The notes: generated from the sequence alone by a model not told the origin. A stretch of 64,000 nucleotides of DNA from Achatina immaculata (GCA_009760885.1 CM019718.1:24953133-25017132); one strand, 5' to 3'. Numbered from the stretch's first letter, positions 54,208 through 63,799 are shown. Numbers and translations: made by a program.

Positions 54208-54745
54208 TGCAGAAAGCAAAGTGACGAAATAGTGCAGGAAGCAAGTGACGAAACAGTGCAGGAAACAAGTGACGAAATAATGCAGGAAACAAGTGACGAA
54301 ACAACGCAGGAAGCAAGTGACGAAACGATGCGGGAAGCAAGTGACGAAACAGTGCAGGAAACAAGTGACGAAACAGTGCAGGAGGCAAGTGACGAAACAT
54401 TGCAGGAAGCAAGTGACGAAACAATGCAAGAAACAAGTGGCGAAACAGTGCAGGAAACAAGTGACGAAACATTGCAGGAAGCAAGTGACGAAACAATGCA
54501 GGAAACAAGTGGCGAAACAGTGCAGGAAACAAGTGGCGAAACATTGCAGGAAGCAAGTGACGAAACAATGCAGGAAACAAGTGACGAAACAGTGGAGTAA
54601 CCAGCTGGCATAGCTGTGCAGCAAGTGACGTAACACTACAGTAAACGAGTGTACGAAGCAGCGCAGTAATAGAACAACTAAACAATTTCAGTAAACAAGT
54701 AACTAAACATAGCAGTAAACAAGTAACTAAACATAGCAGTAACCG
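54208..54745. repeat. 24-bp minisatellite, about 16 copies plus decaying flank (array 2 of a related pair)
   Basis: The unit GCAGGAAGCAAGTGACGAAA + CAGT is regular to 54598. Beyond that, degenerate units (CAGCAAGTGACGTAACA, CAGTAAACAAGTAACTAAACA) continue to about 54740. Open frames of 100-220 codons in several registers are a by-product of the period. Confidence 0.95.
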
Positions 54746-55103
54746 TGACGGAAATGTTCGGTGTGGACAAAGGAGGCTAACGTTCTTGGCTGAGGACACT
54801 TTTGAGTAAACAAAGCGTCCTTCCACTTCCTTCTCTAGATGCGTTAGTTGTTAATGTTCTGCGCTACTTCCTAGGCCACTCCTGTCAGATGCCTAGGCAT
54901 TGATGCATTTCTCCGGTCAAGCGTGAGGATCACATTTTTGGGGGTGATTGGGGAGGGAGAGGGGGAATATCTTAGTCATGTGTACAAGTCGGAAGTAAAT
55001 TTGCTCCCTTGAAAACAAGGAAACTAAAACTCTTCGGTCTAACTACTTCTTGACAGTGACCGGACTTTTCAGAGACTGATTTTACTGAAACGGTCGTAAA
55101 GTG
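54746..55103. other. Intron 1 sequence, nothing assigned
   Basis: No feature recognised. Confidence 0.3.
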
Positions 55104-55497
55104 CAGGGATGTCCAACTGGCGGCCCGCGAGGCTTTGATTTTGCGTCCCGCGAAGTTATTATGAAAATGTAATGTATTTGATTAAAATTAAGAAAAGCAG
55201 GGCAAAACAAACAAACCACAAAAAACAAGCACACACATACATACACACACATCGTAAAACATACAAAAAAATCTGAAGAACTTATCTTATCTTATATCCT
55301 TCCCGTGCCGTTAAACGTCAGATAGGGCTCGCAAAGTAGTTGGAAAAGTAGAACTATCTACAACCATATTAATGCTCCTTTACTTCATAAACTTTTGTCA
55401 TTTTTATGTAAGCTGATAAAAAAACTAGTTGAGTTAGTTGCGGCACGCAGCTCGATTTCCGCATTCAGTTGTGGTCCAACTGAAGATGGACACCCTA
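55104..55497. mobile_element. hAT-like nonautonomous element containing an RTE fragment
   Basis: The left end CAGGGATGTCCAACTGGCGG + CCCGCGAGG is a common hAT-type terminus. The right side has TGGTCCAACTGAAGATGGAC + ACCCTA, an inverted counterpart. A minus-strand RTE 3' block (CCTTCCCGTGCCGTTAAACG, about 55297-55335), also seen at 20.2 kb, lies inside. No convincing target duplication was found. Confidence 0.5.
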
Positions 55498-56044
55498 GAT
55501 ATATATAGTTTGACAGAAACCATAGCTCACCGAGCCATCCCTCGCTTTCGCGAAGTGTTTCATTGAAACATATTCCGTCAGAACAGCCTGGAGAAGCTGG
55601 TAGGATTCCATACAATCGTAATCGAGGTGGAGCTATTTGAGAAGTACGGCACTGCAGCTCGCTTCAAGATCAATGGCTTATGCTGTATATGACAAGAGAA
55701 AGGAAGAAAGCCATGGCAACCTGCCAATCACTGGGATTTAACTTCCGACTGAGAAGGGGGACACTGAAGGCTGAGACACAGCCTGTACTAGAAGCTGAAT
55801 ATTGACGGAGCAGACCTATGTGCCAGCAGCAAAGAGCAACAGACATCGCATCACATCCTCCGTGGTTCTCAGCTCAGCGACACAAAGAGTCCCTCCACCA
55901 CAGAAGAAACTCTAAAGTGATGCTGAAAATCTGAGACGAGATGCCCCATTCGTGAGATAGACTGGCGTATATGTCTGAATAATTAGTGTATAAGTATGTA
56001 AAGCTAAGTATACACGAAGCCAGTGCAGTAAAGCTGTGATAACA
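55498..56044. other. Intron 1 sequence, nothing assigned
   Basis: No domain recognised in any frame. Confidence 0.3.
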
Positions 56045-56147
56045 AAATGTATAAACCGGGGGAAAAAACGTAGGAATAGCTTTATTACTTAACGAGAACA
56101 AAGTTGTGACATTTCGGTGTGAACCTTAATCATACAAAAACACACAG

Positions 56148-56202
<55 letters not shown>

Positions 56203-56865
56203 AGAAGAAGAAGAAATATAAATCCACATTTACATCAAATGTTGATGACAGAAGCAACCTAGCGCTTGAGAACCACTACATTCAGGAATATGGGACGCTA
56301 GAACCACATGGTTTGAACTCGCTATTCAGCTACACCTAACATTCCCCTCCTCCACAATCATAATCCATCTGTACTAAGTTCCACTCCTTTCTCACTTGTA
56401 ACACATAGTTCAGAACCTCGTCACAGCATCAGATTACAACCCCTCTACCCCAGCTATAATCATTTATTCCACCTTTTCCCGGCTGGATTATCACTATATC
56501 ACTCTCTCCGCTTTCCATGATTCCCTCCCCTATTCTTATTTGCGACCCACCTATTACACATCACACGTCTCCATTTAAACTTTCCCTACACTCAACCATG
56601 CGCACTTCAGAACACAACCTCTGACAAGCCACAGCTTCTTACAAGTCACAGCAAAGTGCTCCATTCATTTTATTTTATTCTGTTTTTTATTCCTATTTTT
56701 CTTTTTTTTACAAAGCATTGATGTGAATGTATTTTATCTTCTTCTCTCTCCATTTCTTCGTCCTGTATGTTTTCATATGATTAAGGCTCACGCCGAAACG
56801 TCACAACTGTGTGCTCGTTAAGTAATAAAGCTGTTCATACTTGTTTACTAGTTTATACACGGTAT
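56045..56865 (+). mobile_element. Penelope-like retroelement 3' portion with inverted terminal segments
   Basis: About 95 bp at the right (56768-56862) is repeated in inverted orientation at the left (56045-56145); both contain TTAAG(G), GCC/ACC-GAAA, GTCACAACT and TTAAGTAATAAAGCT. Between them, after a (GA)n tract, a frame ends at TAA 56337-56339 and encodes NHYIQEYGTLEPHGLNSLFS + YT, the end of a GIY-YIG domain. A roughly 430-bp pyrimidine-rich 3' UTR follows. Penelope-like elements are known for C-terminal GIY-YIG endonucleases and for direct or inverted terminal repeats with hammerhead-like motifs; the layout fits. RT is absent, so the copy is 5'-truncated. Confidence 0.65.
56155..56216. 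repeat. (GA)n-(GAA)n microsatellite
   Basis: About 22 GA units followed by GAA units, between the inverted terminal segment and the coding relic. Confidence 0.95.
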
Positions 56866-56984
56866 GTATATCTGAGTGAAGGACGAAGAAGAACTGGAAC
56901 TTGGCTATCAAGAATGTTGCCTTAAGTCGAAGAAGAAAGAATCCCTGAGTCATATAGTTTTCAAAACAAACACAAGAAGTAGAG

Positions 56985-57087
56985 CAGTGGTTACCAACTT
57001 CTTTACATTCAAGTGCCATTTTTCTAGCAATAAGAACCTTGCGGACCAATTATAATCCACACGCAGACCACAAGTTGGAAACCACTG
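56985..57087. mobile_element. hAT-like MITE, 103 bp
   Basis: The left end CAGTGGTTACCAACTTCTTT and the right end (reverse complement) CAGTGGTTTCCAACTTGTGG are inverted. Flanks AAGTAGAG (56977-56984) and AACTAAAG (57088-57095) match at 6 of 8 positions, fitting a diverged 8-bp target duplication. Confidence 0.82.
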
Positions 57088-57095
57088 AACTAAAG

Positions 57096-57284
57096 CAACA
57101 CCGCAGAATTCTGGCATCAACTGCCATAATTTAACCCGTTTGGCATATTATCCACGTTCAGACATATCAGGGGTTCTTAAAATCTTTTTTGCGAAGGCTG
57201 ACCTCTCCCCCCCCCCCCCCCAAAAAAAAAAACAACAACAGAATATCCAATATTTTCTATTTCCCCCTTTCGTCATATTGTCAA

Positions 57285-57320
<36 letters not shown>

Positions 57321-57455
57321 CAGTCCTATTAGGTACCAGTACGAATTCAAAGATACAATGGCTTGTTTTCACTTTACACGTGGGCATCTAGGAGGGGAAA
57401 AGCTGAAAGAAAATTCTAATATAACTTTTTTTTCCCAATTGTTTAGAGATTGAGT
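57096..57455. other. Intron 1 sequence with (ATA)n at about 57285-57320
   Basis: AATAAT tract of about 36 bp; poly-C/poly-A near 57205-57230. No gene. Confidence 0.5.
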
Positions 57456-57457
57456 CC

Positions 57458-57765
57458 CATATTTCATTACTTTGTTCCCAAAGCCTACATTATTTTTTTT
57501 CCCAGAACCCCATTATCCGGTTCCAATCCCCCGCTATTTGGCTCCCATTTCTCAGTTATTTGTTTACCATACTCCTATTATTTGGTTTTGATACACTCAT
57601 CATTTGGTTCCTATTCCCCTAATATTTGGTTCCCATATCCCCATTATTCGGTTCTAATACTCCCATTATTTGGTTCCCATTCCCCAATTACGTGGTACCC
57701 ATACCTCCCATTTTTTGGTTTCCACGCCCCATTATTTAGTTCCAATACTTTTATGGATACTCCCG
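57458..57765. repeat. Degenerate about 22-bp tandem repeat, CCCCATTATTTGGTTCCCAT
   Basis: About 13 diverged copies of (C/T)CCCATTATTTGGTTCC(A/C)AT, an older-looking array than the neighbours. Confidence 0.85.
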
Positions 57766-58479
57766 GGTTAAGAACCCCTTATATAGACAGAATACATGCA
57801 CAAAGGCAAACTACACACATACGCACACGGATGGCACACAAACGTAAACTAAATATAGTCAATAAAGAACTTGTGATAATAGGCTCAAGCGTAAGTTATG
57901 TCTGAAGCAAGACTTTCATGATAGTTTAATTAAGACGAAGATTGGGGGGGGGGGGGGGAGGGGGGGGGTGTTTTTATTTCAGTAAAATAACTTCTAGAAT
58001 GTGAATATTTACCAAATCACACAACAATGGCCCCCTCTTCACTAGAGGGTAAATACTTCAATGCTGCTACGGGAAATTCGCTGTGGCTATTTTTAATGGC
58101 GGGGAAACCATTTACCATATCCGTCCCGGAACTGGTTAGGTCTTATTTCATTCTCTGGGGTTGGAAAGTTGGGAGAGGGGTAATTTCCAAGTTCCAAAAT
58201 CCAAAAGTGAATGGAAATTCTTAGATGTGTGGATTAAATTAAAACTATAGTGGTGGATTGTGGGAAAATGTTATCAGCACATCAGCAGGAGACCATGCTT
58301 ATGCTTGTGTCTGAAGTTTGGTACCTACGTAAGACTGAATCTAAGCGACAGATTTTCTGTGTCATGTCCTTGTTCTCTTCCTGGGTGTCACGATTTTTGG
58401 GTCAGACAGGCACTGATGGTGTAGCTATCAAATATATATATACTTTTTTTTTGGAGGAGGGTAGTAGATGGTTAAATTG
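57766..58479. other. Intron 1 sequence, nothing assigned
   Basis: A poly-G run near 57944-57967; no coding domain recognised. Confidence 0.35.
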
Positions 58480-58555
58480 ATTAATGTGTTCTGTCGTGGC
58501 TAGATGGTTGCTCGTCATGCTGGAGTCCGGGGTTCAAGTCTCAGGTAATTCTCTT
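58480..58555 (+). mobile_element. tRNA-derived SINE-like head
   Basis: CGTGGCTAGATGGTTGCTCG resembles a Pol III A box, and GGGGTTCAAGTCTC about 30 bp later is a good B box. The anticodon region is not clearly foldable, so a SINE is preferred over a functional tRNA. Confidence 0.5.
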
Positions 58556-58634
58556 GTCATTTTTCTTTCCCTCATGTCTAAAAGTGCTTTGTCTATGATT
58601 TTTTTTTCGAGATCTGAGCCTAAAACAGGCGTGC

Positions 58635-59015
58635 ACAAAAATCATTGGAAGCAGCAGAAATGTGGTTTATTAGAAGAATGTTGCGAATCCCCTGGACAGC
58701 AAAAATAACTAATGAAGAATGTACGAGAAGAGGTGGAGAGACAAAATAAATCGCGTCAAAAAGATAAGAGAGACAATGTACTTTCATCGGACATGCAATG
58801 AGAAGAGGGGGCATTGAAAATATTATAACAACAGGAAAAATAGAAGGAAGAAGATCAAGAAGAAGACCAAGAGAAATGATACCGGACAGTCTGGCGGGAT
58901 GGCGTGAGAGTAGATCATCAACTGAGCTAATGGCCTGCATGAAGGATCGTGTACTCTGGAGAAGCATAATAGACAACGCCAGTCGGCACGGCACCTGATG
59001 ATGATGATGAGGCAT
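58635..59015 (+). mobile_element. RTE-type LINE 3' end with (TGA)n tail
   Basis: The frame, with breaks, gives AEMWFIRRMLRIPWTAKITN, RQCTFIGHAMRRGGIENI, TTGKIEGRRSRRRPREMIPD and SRHGT, then TGATGATGATGATGA at 58996. The stop codon is the first unit of the tail. It is the clearest example in the window of this ending. Confidence 0.88.
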
Positions 59016-59174
59016 AAAACACTAATCTGTTACTTCACTGTGCGAGAGAAGCAAGTGTGCCTTCTTGTTTCTTATTTGTAAAAATTTGTTTTGTGGAAAA
59101 TGAAAACGAAAGTTTAATTAAAGGAGAGATGAAAACTGTGCTTTGTAAAGAAAACAACGAAATTTGCCCTGTAC

Positions 59175-59565
59175 TCTAAGCAAAAGATGGAGAGAAAGAT
59201 TAATGCACCAGAAATGTGGTTCTACAGAAAACTAGATCATATATCACGGAGAATGAAAATAACAAATGCACAAGTTTCAGAACAGCTCCAAGTGAAATAT
59301 GAACTTCTCAAAGAAATAAAGACGAAGAAAACAAAATACGTTGGCCATATCAAAAGCCATAACAATATACTGAAGACCATACTAGAAGGAAAGGTGGAAG
59401 GAAAAAAGAGCAAGAGGAAGACAGAGATGTAGATGGGAGGATAACACACGAGAACTGACAGGACACGGCCTGGCTGAGTGGCACCATCAAGGCGAGGGAG
59501 CTGGGGATTCATTACCGCCAGCCTTTGTTTTGGAGAAGGCGATGATGATGATGATGATGAAGTTT
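59175..59565 (+). mobile_element. RTE-type LINE 3' end with (GAT)n tail
   Basis: The frame encodes APEMWFYRKLDHISRRMKIT, KTKYVGHIKSHN and LEGKVEGKKSKRK, continuing degraded to a GGCGATGATGATGATGATGA tail at about 59538. A relative is at 63.2-63.5 kb. Confidence 0.8.
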
Positions 59566-59659
59566 GCATACAGCGAAGTGATATAGATGAGTGTTGTATT
59601 GTTAGCTTCGAGAAATATAAAGCAACTAAAACTTTAGAGAAACAAAATACATATATAGT

Positions 59660-59765
59660 AAGAGAAGAAATATCGTGACTCGAACCACGGACTCCGGCTA
59701 GAAGAGTAACCGCTTAGCTGAGAGAAGACAAACGCATTATCCAGATTTCTAGAACATAAACAGGG
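59660..59765 (-). mobile_element. tRNA-derived SINE, family 2
   Basis: Reverse complement has CAGCTAAGCGGTTACTCTTC and CGTGGTTCGAGTCACG, aligned with the 17.4-kb copy. Confidence 0.6.
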
Positions 59766-60119
59766 GACACTGACTCAAAGACCGAAAGTGCGCAGTTCTA
59801 AAACGTCTATGAAAGCAGTGTTCTGTGGGTCTTTCCTGATTCGTGCCAGCCAGAGCAGCTGTAGCATAGGGTAGCGACGGCAAGACGGGGAATGGAATAA
59901 CTGATACCATTAGGAGCAGGGGAAGGAAAAGCGACGAGGCGCGACCCAGATGACATCACCTTGCAGAGTACTGAGAGGTCACAGAAAATATTGGCACTAA
60001 ACACAGTGACCTCCTCTGTTGTGTGTCTCAACAACATGGCGGCAGGTTCCTGAACATAACACTGAACGATTTACACTAGCAGTGCTGTCACAGTCGTGAC
60101 ATTCAAACACTACACAGAA
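59766..60119. other. Intron 1 sequence, nothing assigned
   Basis: No feature recognised. Confidence 0.3.
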
Positions 60120-60124
60120 TTATT

Positions 60125-60385
60125 CTCTTTTATCAGTTACTTAATGCTGAACTAGAAGTATTCTCTCATATCAGTTACTTAATGGTGAACTAGAAGTATT
60201 GTCTTATATCAATTACTTAATGTTGAACTAGAAGTAATCTCTTATATCAGTTACTTAATGCTGTACTAGAAGTATTCTCTTATATCAGTTACTTAATGTT
60301 GTACTAGAACTGTTCTCTTATATCAGTTACTTAATGCTGAACTAGAAGTATTCTCTTATATCAGTTACTTAATGCTGAACTATTT
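60125..60385. repeat. 38-bp minisatellite, about 7 copies
   Basis: GAACTAGAAGTATTCTCTTA + TATCAGTTACTTAATGCT with moderate divergence. Confidence 0.95.
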
Positions 60386-60594
60386 ACCACAGTTTTTGAC
60401 GAGTTTTCCTTTCATTGAACACAGAATTGTATCTTGTTGAAATATATATATATATATAATTTAATTCAGAATCTTCTTTCTCTATTTCAAATAATTTGCG
60501 TTATTTCATGTTTGTAAATCTGGTAAACATTTTTTAACCACTGAAAATAAATACCGTCCCTTAAAAAAAATTCAACTAAAAAAATATTATCTTA

Positions 60595-60785
60595 GTTAAA
60601 AAAGGAAACAAGACCAAGGGGTAGACCATGACAGAGATGGAAAGACAACATGGAAGAGGATATAAAAGAAATTGGTGTCACCAACTGAAGAGAGGAGATT
60701 ATGAACAGAGAGGAATGGAGGCGAACTTTATCTGTAGCAATGAGCCTTAATGGCTCCGAAAGCTGAAGAAGACGAAGAAGAAGAT
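60595..60785 (+). mobile_element. RTE-type LINE 3' terminus with (GAA)n tail
   Basis: The frame, with breaks, gives GNKTKG, ERQHGRGYKRNWCHQLKRGD and a MEANFICSNEP-like end; CTTAATGGCTCCGAAAGCTG + AAGAAGACGAAGAAGAAG closes it. It is the same terminus as at 52.3 kb. Confidence 0.78.
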
Positions 60786-60833
60786 ATTTCTCTGCATAGC
60801 GGAAAACTGAAGGGAAAACCAGGAGATGAAGGC

Positions 60834-60841
<8 letters not shown>

Positions 60842-60894
<53 letters not shown>
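60842..60894. repeat. (GA)n microsatellite
   Basis: About 23 GA units after a short GT run. Confidence 0.95.
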
Positions 60895-60896
<2 letters not shown>

Positions 60897-61134
60897 ATCA
60901 CCTGAAAGTGACTGGAAACACTTGGGACAGCAAAGACAAGGGAGCACGATGGGACAGCGCTGGTCGGTACGGTGCGCAATGAATGAATTGATTTCTCTCT
61001 GATATCCCTTAATGTGATTTTATTACAGTGAAAATTTGGATATCATTGATATGTTTTAATGTGGACAAGCAGGGCAGTGTGTGTTTTTTTTTCTTACAAC
61101 TAAGTTGACTTACAAAAGAAAAGTGATATCTTAC

Positions 61135-62326
61135 CATCTAAGACATGGACATCTCTTCCGTCTTTCAACAGAGACGTGAGCACAGCAAAGAGAACGCTGT
61201 CGTGAGGAGTGTGACTGAGGTCTTGAACTATCGTATGATCGTCGTAGACAACGATATCCATGCAGCAGTTGCTGCTGGACGGGATTTTCCTTTTAGACGT
61301 GGGAGAAGATAAGATCAACGAGGAAATGTCTTTCATCTCTAGCATATCTACAGTGGAGTTTCTGCCCATCAGAGCACGTCGCCTGTGGAAGTGATCAGTA
61401 ATGCTCAGGTTAACTGCGCCTTGTACATGGTTCCGGTGGTATGAGCTAGGCGAGCGTATGTCTATCACAAGAACAGGCCCAGATGTGCTGACAACTGTGG
61501 CTAATTCATCAGAAGACATGGATTTTAACTTTCCTCTAGATGATGATGGTAAGGATGATGGTGATGAAGGCTGTAGGCAGGAAACTGTTCCGCAGGAGAT
61601 GCCGCAACCGCAGTTTGTGGTTACAGGGCTGGAAAAGGGGGACATCCTGGAGCTGTTGGCAAATGCTGCTGCTGTTGGTGATGTAGCCGGACTGACCACT
61701 TGGTGGTTGGTCACTGAAACGGAATTATTACTGCTGCCAGAAAAGGAATACGATGACGATTTCGACGATGAAAAATTCTGGTTAAAATGGACGATGTCTG
61801 TTGGCGTGATGATTTTGCTGGAAGGAGAAGAACTCGCGGAGCTCGGTCGTTTGAGCTGGTGGTTGCTCAGAAGGTTGATGTGAAAGTGGTTCGGGCTGCC
61901 AGGGAGGGAGGAAGAAGAGGTTGAAAACGGCGAAGGGCTCATGTCCAGCTTTGACTTCTTAGAGCACCTGTGACTTTCTTGGGCAGTGATGCTAAGTCTG
62001 GAGGGCCTGCAAGGGGATGTGAGCACGCGACTGCTCAAGCTGGTGGCGCTGTATGAGACGCCCCCGCCGCGGTGACACTGAGGTGTGCTCAGGTTGAGCT
62101 GCAGGTGCCCACGAGCGTCGCAGCTGTTGCCGAGCTTGGAGCTGTTGTGATGTAGTGGACCGGGGGCCAGGATTGACACTTCTCCTACTTCTGGCATTTG
62201 GCAGTTGTTGTTATCCAGCTTGTTGCTGATGCTGTGGGCGCTGGAGGGGCCGGCTACTGCAGAATCTGTGGTTTTAGCACGGTGCGCGGGGGTCACACAT
62301 AACCACTTCCCAGTGTGTATAACCAT
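61135..62326 (-). CDS. DUSP10: DUSP10-like phosphatase, exon 1 (N-terminus and rhodanese/MAPK-binding domain)
   Basis: This exon encodes residues 1-397 and the first base of codon 398. The start is the ATG at 62326-62324, the first Met after an in-frame TAG 12 nt upstream. Residues 1 to about 268 are low-complexity, rich in Ser, Pro and Asn, with no recognised domain. From about residue 270 (SSDELATVV) comes the rhodanese-like fold: VLVIDIRSPSSYHRNHVQGA, the kinase-interaction motif HRRRAL with Arg315-317, MDIVVYDDHT and KDGRDVHVLDG. The donor is GATG/GTAAGA. MKP-5 proteins bind p38 and JNK through this domain. The N-terminal tail is longer than in human DUSP10. An opposite-strand open frame of 160 codons here is antisense shadow. 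Confidence 0.93.
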
Positions 62327-62960
62327 CACACAGGCCTACCCTCGCTACTGACTCCAGACGAGAACTGAGTGGTGAACTCGCTTTACACATGTTCCTCTCT
62401 CATAGTCGTAGCACAAGCAATCCATTTGAAGAAATCTAATTTTTAAAAAAATGTGAAGCGAATCCGTCAATATCTTTTACCCAAATGCTTTCTAACACTT
62501 TCATAATATCCCAGCAACAAAGTAATATAACTACACAACAAAATAACAGTCGAGGTAGAGAAAAAACAACAGATCAGCTGTAGTGATTCTCGGTGTAAAC
62601 AATGCTGGCGTCTTTGGCACACGTCCTTTCTTCTTGCGACCAGACGAGCAACTAGTCCTGACTGATCTACGCTAGACGAATCCGTGATATTTGGATGATG
62701 ACTAAACATCGACCTAGAAACACCTGTTCGCTCTTTTTATTTTTCTTCAGTTCGCGAGGTTGTAATGCGTCCGCTGAAACCTCCTTGTGTCGTCTCTCCC
62801 GTACACGGCGAAGCGGAGGTACTTCAGCAAATAAAAAATTAGGACAAATCGGAATAGCCAATCACAAGACAGCAGCCTCGAGTGAATGAACCAACGTCGC
62901 CGAGGAGTTCTGGTGGAACAAAATGTCAGTCAAACCTCTCCAAATATAATGAGTCATCGT
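62327..62960 (-). promoter_or_regulatory. Probable 5' UTR and promoter region of the DUSP10-like gene
   Basis: This lies immediately upstream of the start codon. A CpG-bearing patch is at about 62740-62825 and a CCAAT pentamer at 62861 (inverted for the minus-strand gene). No TATA box or transcription start could be fixed, and an upstream noncoding exon is possible. The assignment is by position. Confidence 0.3.
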
Positions 62961-63199
62961 GTGAAGGTCATTAGTCAGGGGTTTCCCCCCATTGAAACGC
63001 CACTCTTAACGTGGGAATGCCCATGCTATTTTCGTCACACACGATCACCGGGAAACCGCTCTTTGTTTGCAGCGTTGCTATGCAGACTAAGGGAAGTCAT
63101 CGAAAGAAAGAAAATAAATAGAGTAGTTTTCAGCCTGTACGAGTACCGAGCCCCTTTCTTACCGGAAGTTAGGGGCAATAACTGACGCCTTAAAGCAAT
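62961..63199. other. 5' flank, nothing assigned
   Basis: No gene or repeat recognised. Confidence 0.3.
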
Positions 63200-63485
63200 G
63201 CTTGCTACAAGTGCAAGACAAACTTCTCTAAGAAATGAAGGTCAAGAAAAAAAAATACTTTAGCCACATCTTAAAAACGTAAAACTTAATAAGAGACTAA
63301 GATCATACTACACGGATAGGTGGAAGGGAAAAGAACGAGAGGTAGACAGAGATATAGATAGGAAGATAACATACGAGAGTGGGCAGGGTACAGCCTTGCT
63401 AAGGTGAGGGAGCAAGGAAACTGGAAATGTATTAACACCAACCTTCAGACCAAAGACGACACACAATGGAAATGAAGCAGTGTCA
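63200..63485 (+). mobile_element. RTE-type LINE 3' end fragment
   Basis: Despite frame breaks, the GGTGGAAGGGAAAAGAACGA + GAGGTAGACAGAGATATAGA and later CTTGCTAAGGTGAGGGAGC blocks follow the copy at 59.2-59.5 kb in order. Confidence 0.6.
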
Positions 63486-63795
63486 CCCACTCGTTAACAC
63501 ACCAGGTTAATTAATGTGTTAAGTTACCAGTTTCTGCGTGAATTAAGTAAAATTCTTTTGTTATATAACAAAATTCACTCACCCGTGAAAATCTTAGAAA
63601 CATGCGGTTTACTTGTAAATAAAATCCGTTATTTATTATTTTTTTAAAATATAAATTTGCATGAAAAAAGTACAGTAGTTAGAGATTCACTTCATTAGAT
63701 GATGAAGTTGCACTGGAACGTTATTCACAACTTAACGGAAATAATTACACAAACACTGAATTTTTCGAATAGAACAATGACAGTCTAAAGTAAGT
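63486..63795. other. 5' flank, nothing assigned
   Basis: AT-rich, no feature recognised. Confidence 0.3.
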
Positions 63796-63799
63796 CTCA

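Larger units (their letters stand above)
9661..62326 (-). other. DUSP10: DUSP10/MKP-5-like gene, full coding span (4 coding exons, 3 introns)
   Basis: Gene model built by reading splice borders on the minus strand. Coding exons are 62326-61135, 35754-35593, 28811-28626 and 9926-9661, 1806 nt in all, encoding 601 residues. Every donor begins GTAAG and every acceptor is a pyrimidine stretch ending in CAG; all three junctions are phase 1. The product is read as a MAPK phosphatase of the MKP-5 class because the N-terminal rhodanese domain, linker and catalytic domain all follow the DUSP10 order and wording rather than that of DUSP1, DUSP6 or DUSP8/16. Human DUSP10 is 482 residues; the extra length here is in the N-terminus. 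Introns of about 25.4, 6.8 and 18.7 kb hold nearly all other features of the window. No transcript data are available, so UTR exons and alternative first exons are not excluded. Confidence 0.93.

Noticed and set aside
54164..54826. 220-codon frame with Cys/Phe or Leu-rich repeats
   Set aside because: Several overlapping frames on both strands are open because of the 24-bp period; no independent coding evidence.
56785..56805. Intact hammerhead ribozyme
   Set aside because: The stem and GAAA are present, but the CUGANGA core is not; only a degenerate or related motif can be claimed.
58480..58555. tRNA gene on the plus strand
   Set aside because: Box-like motifs only; the cloverleaf could not be drawn convincingly.
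61401..61883. 160-codon open frame on the plus strand
   Set aside because: It is exactly antisense to the well-supported exon 1 of the phosphatase gene; its acidic composition mirrors the Ser-rich codons on the other strand.
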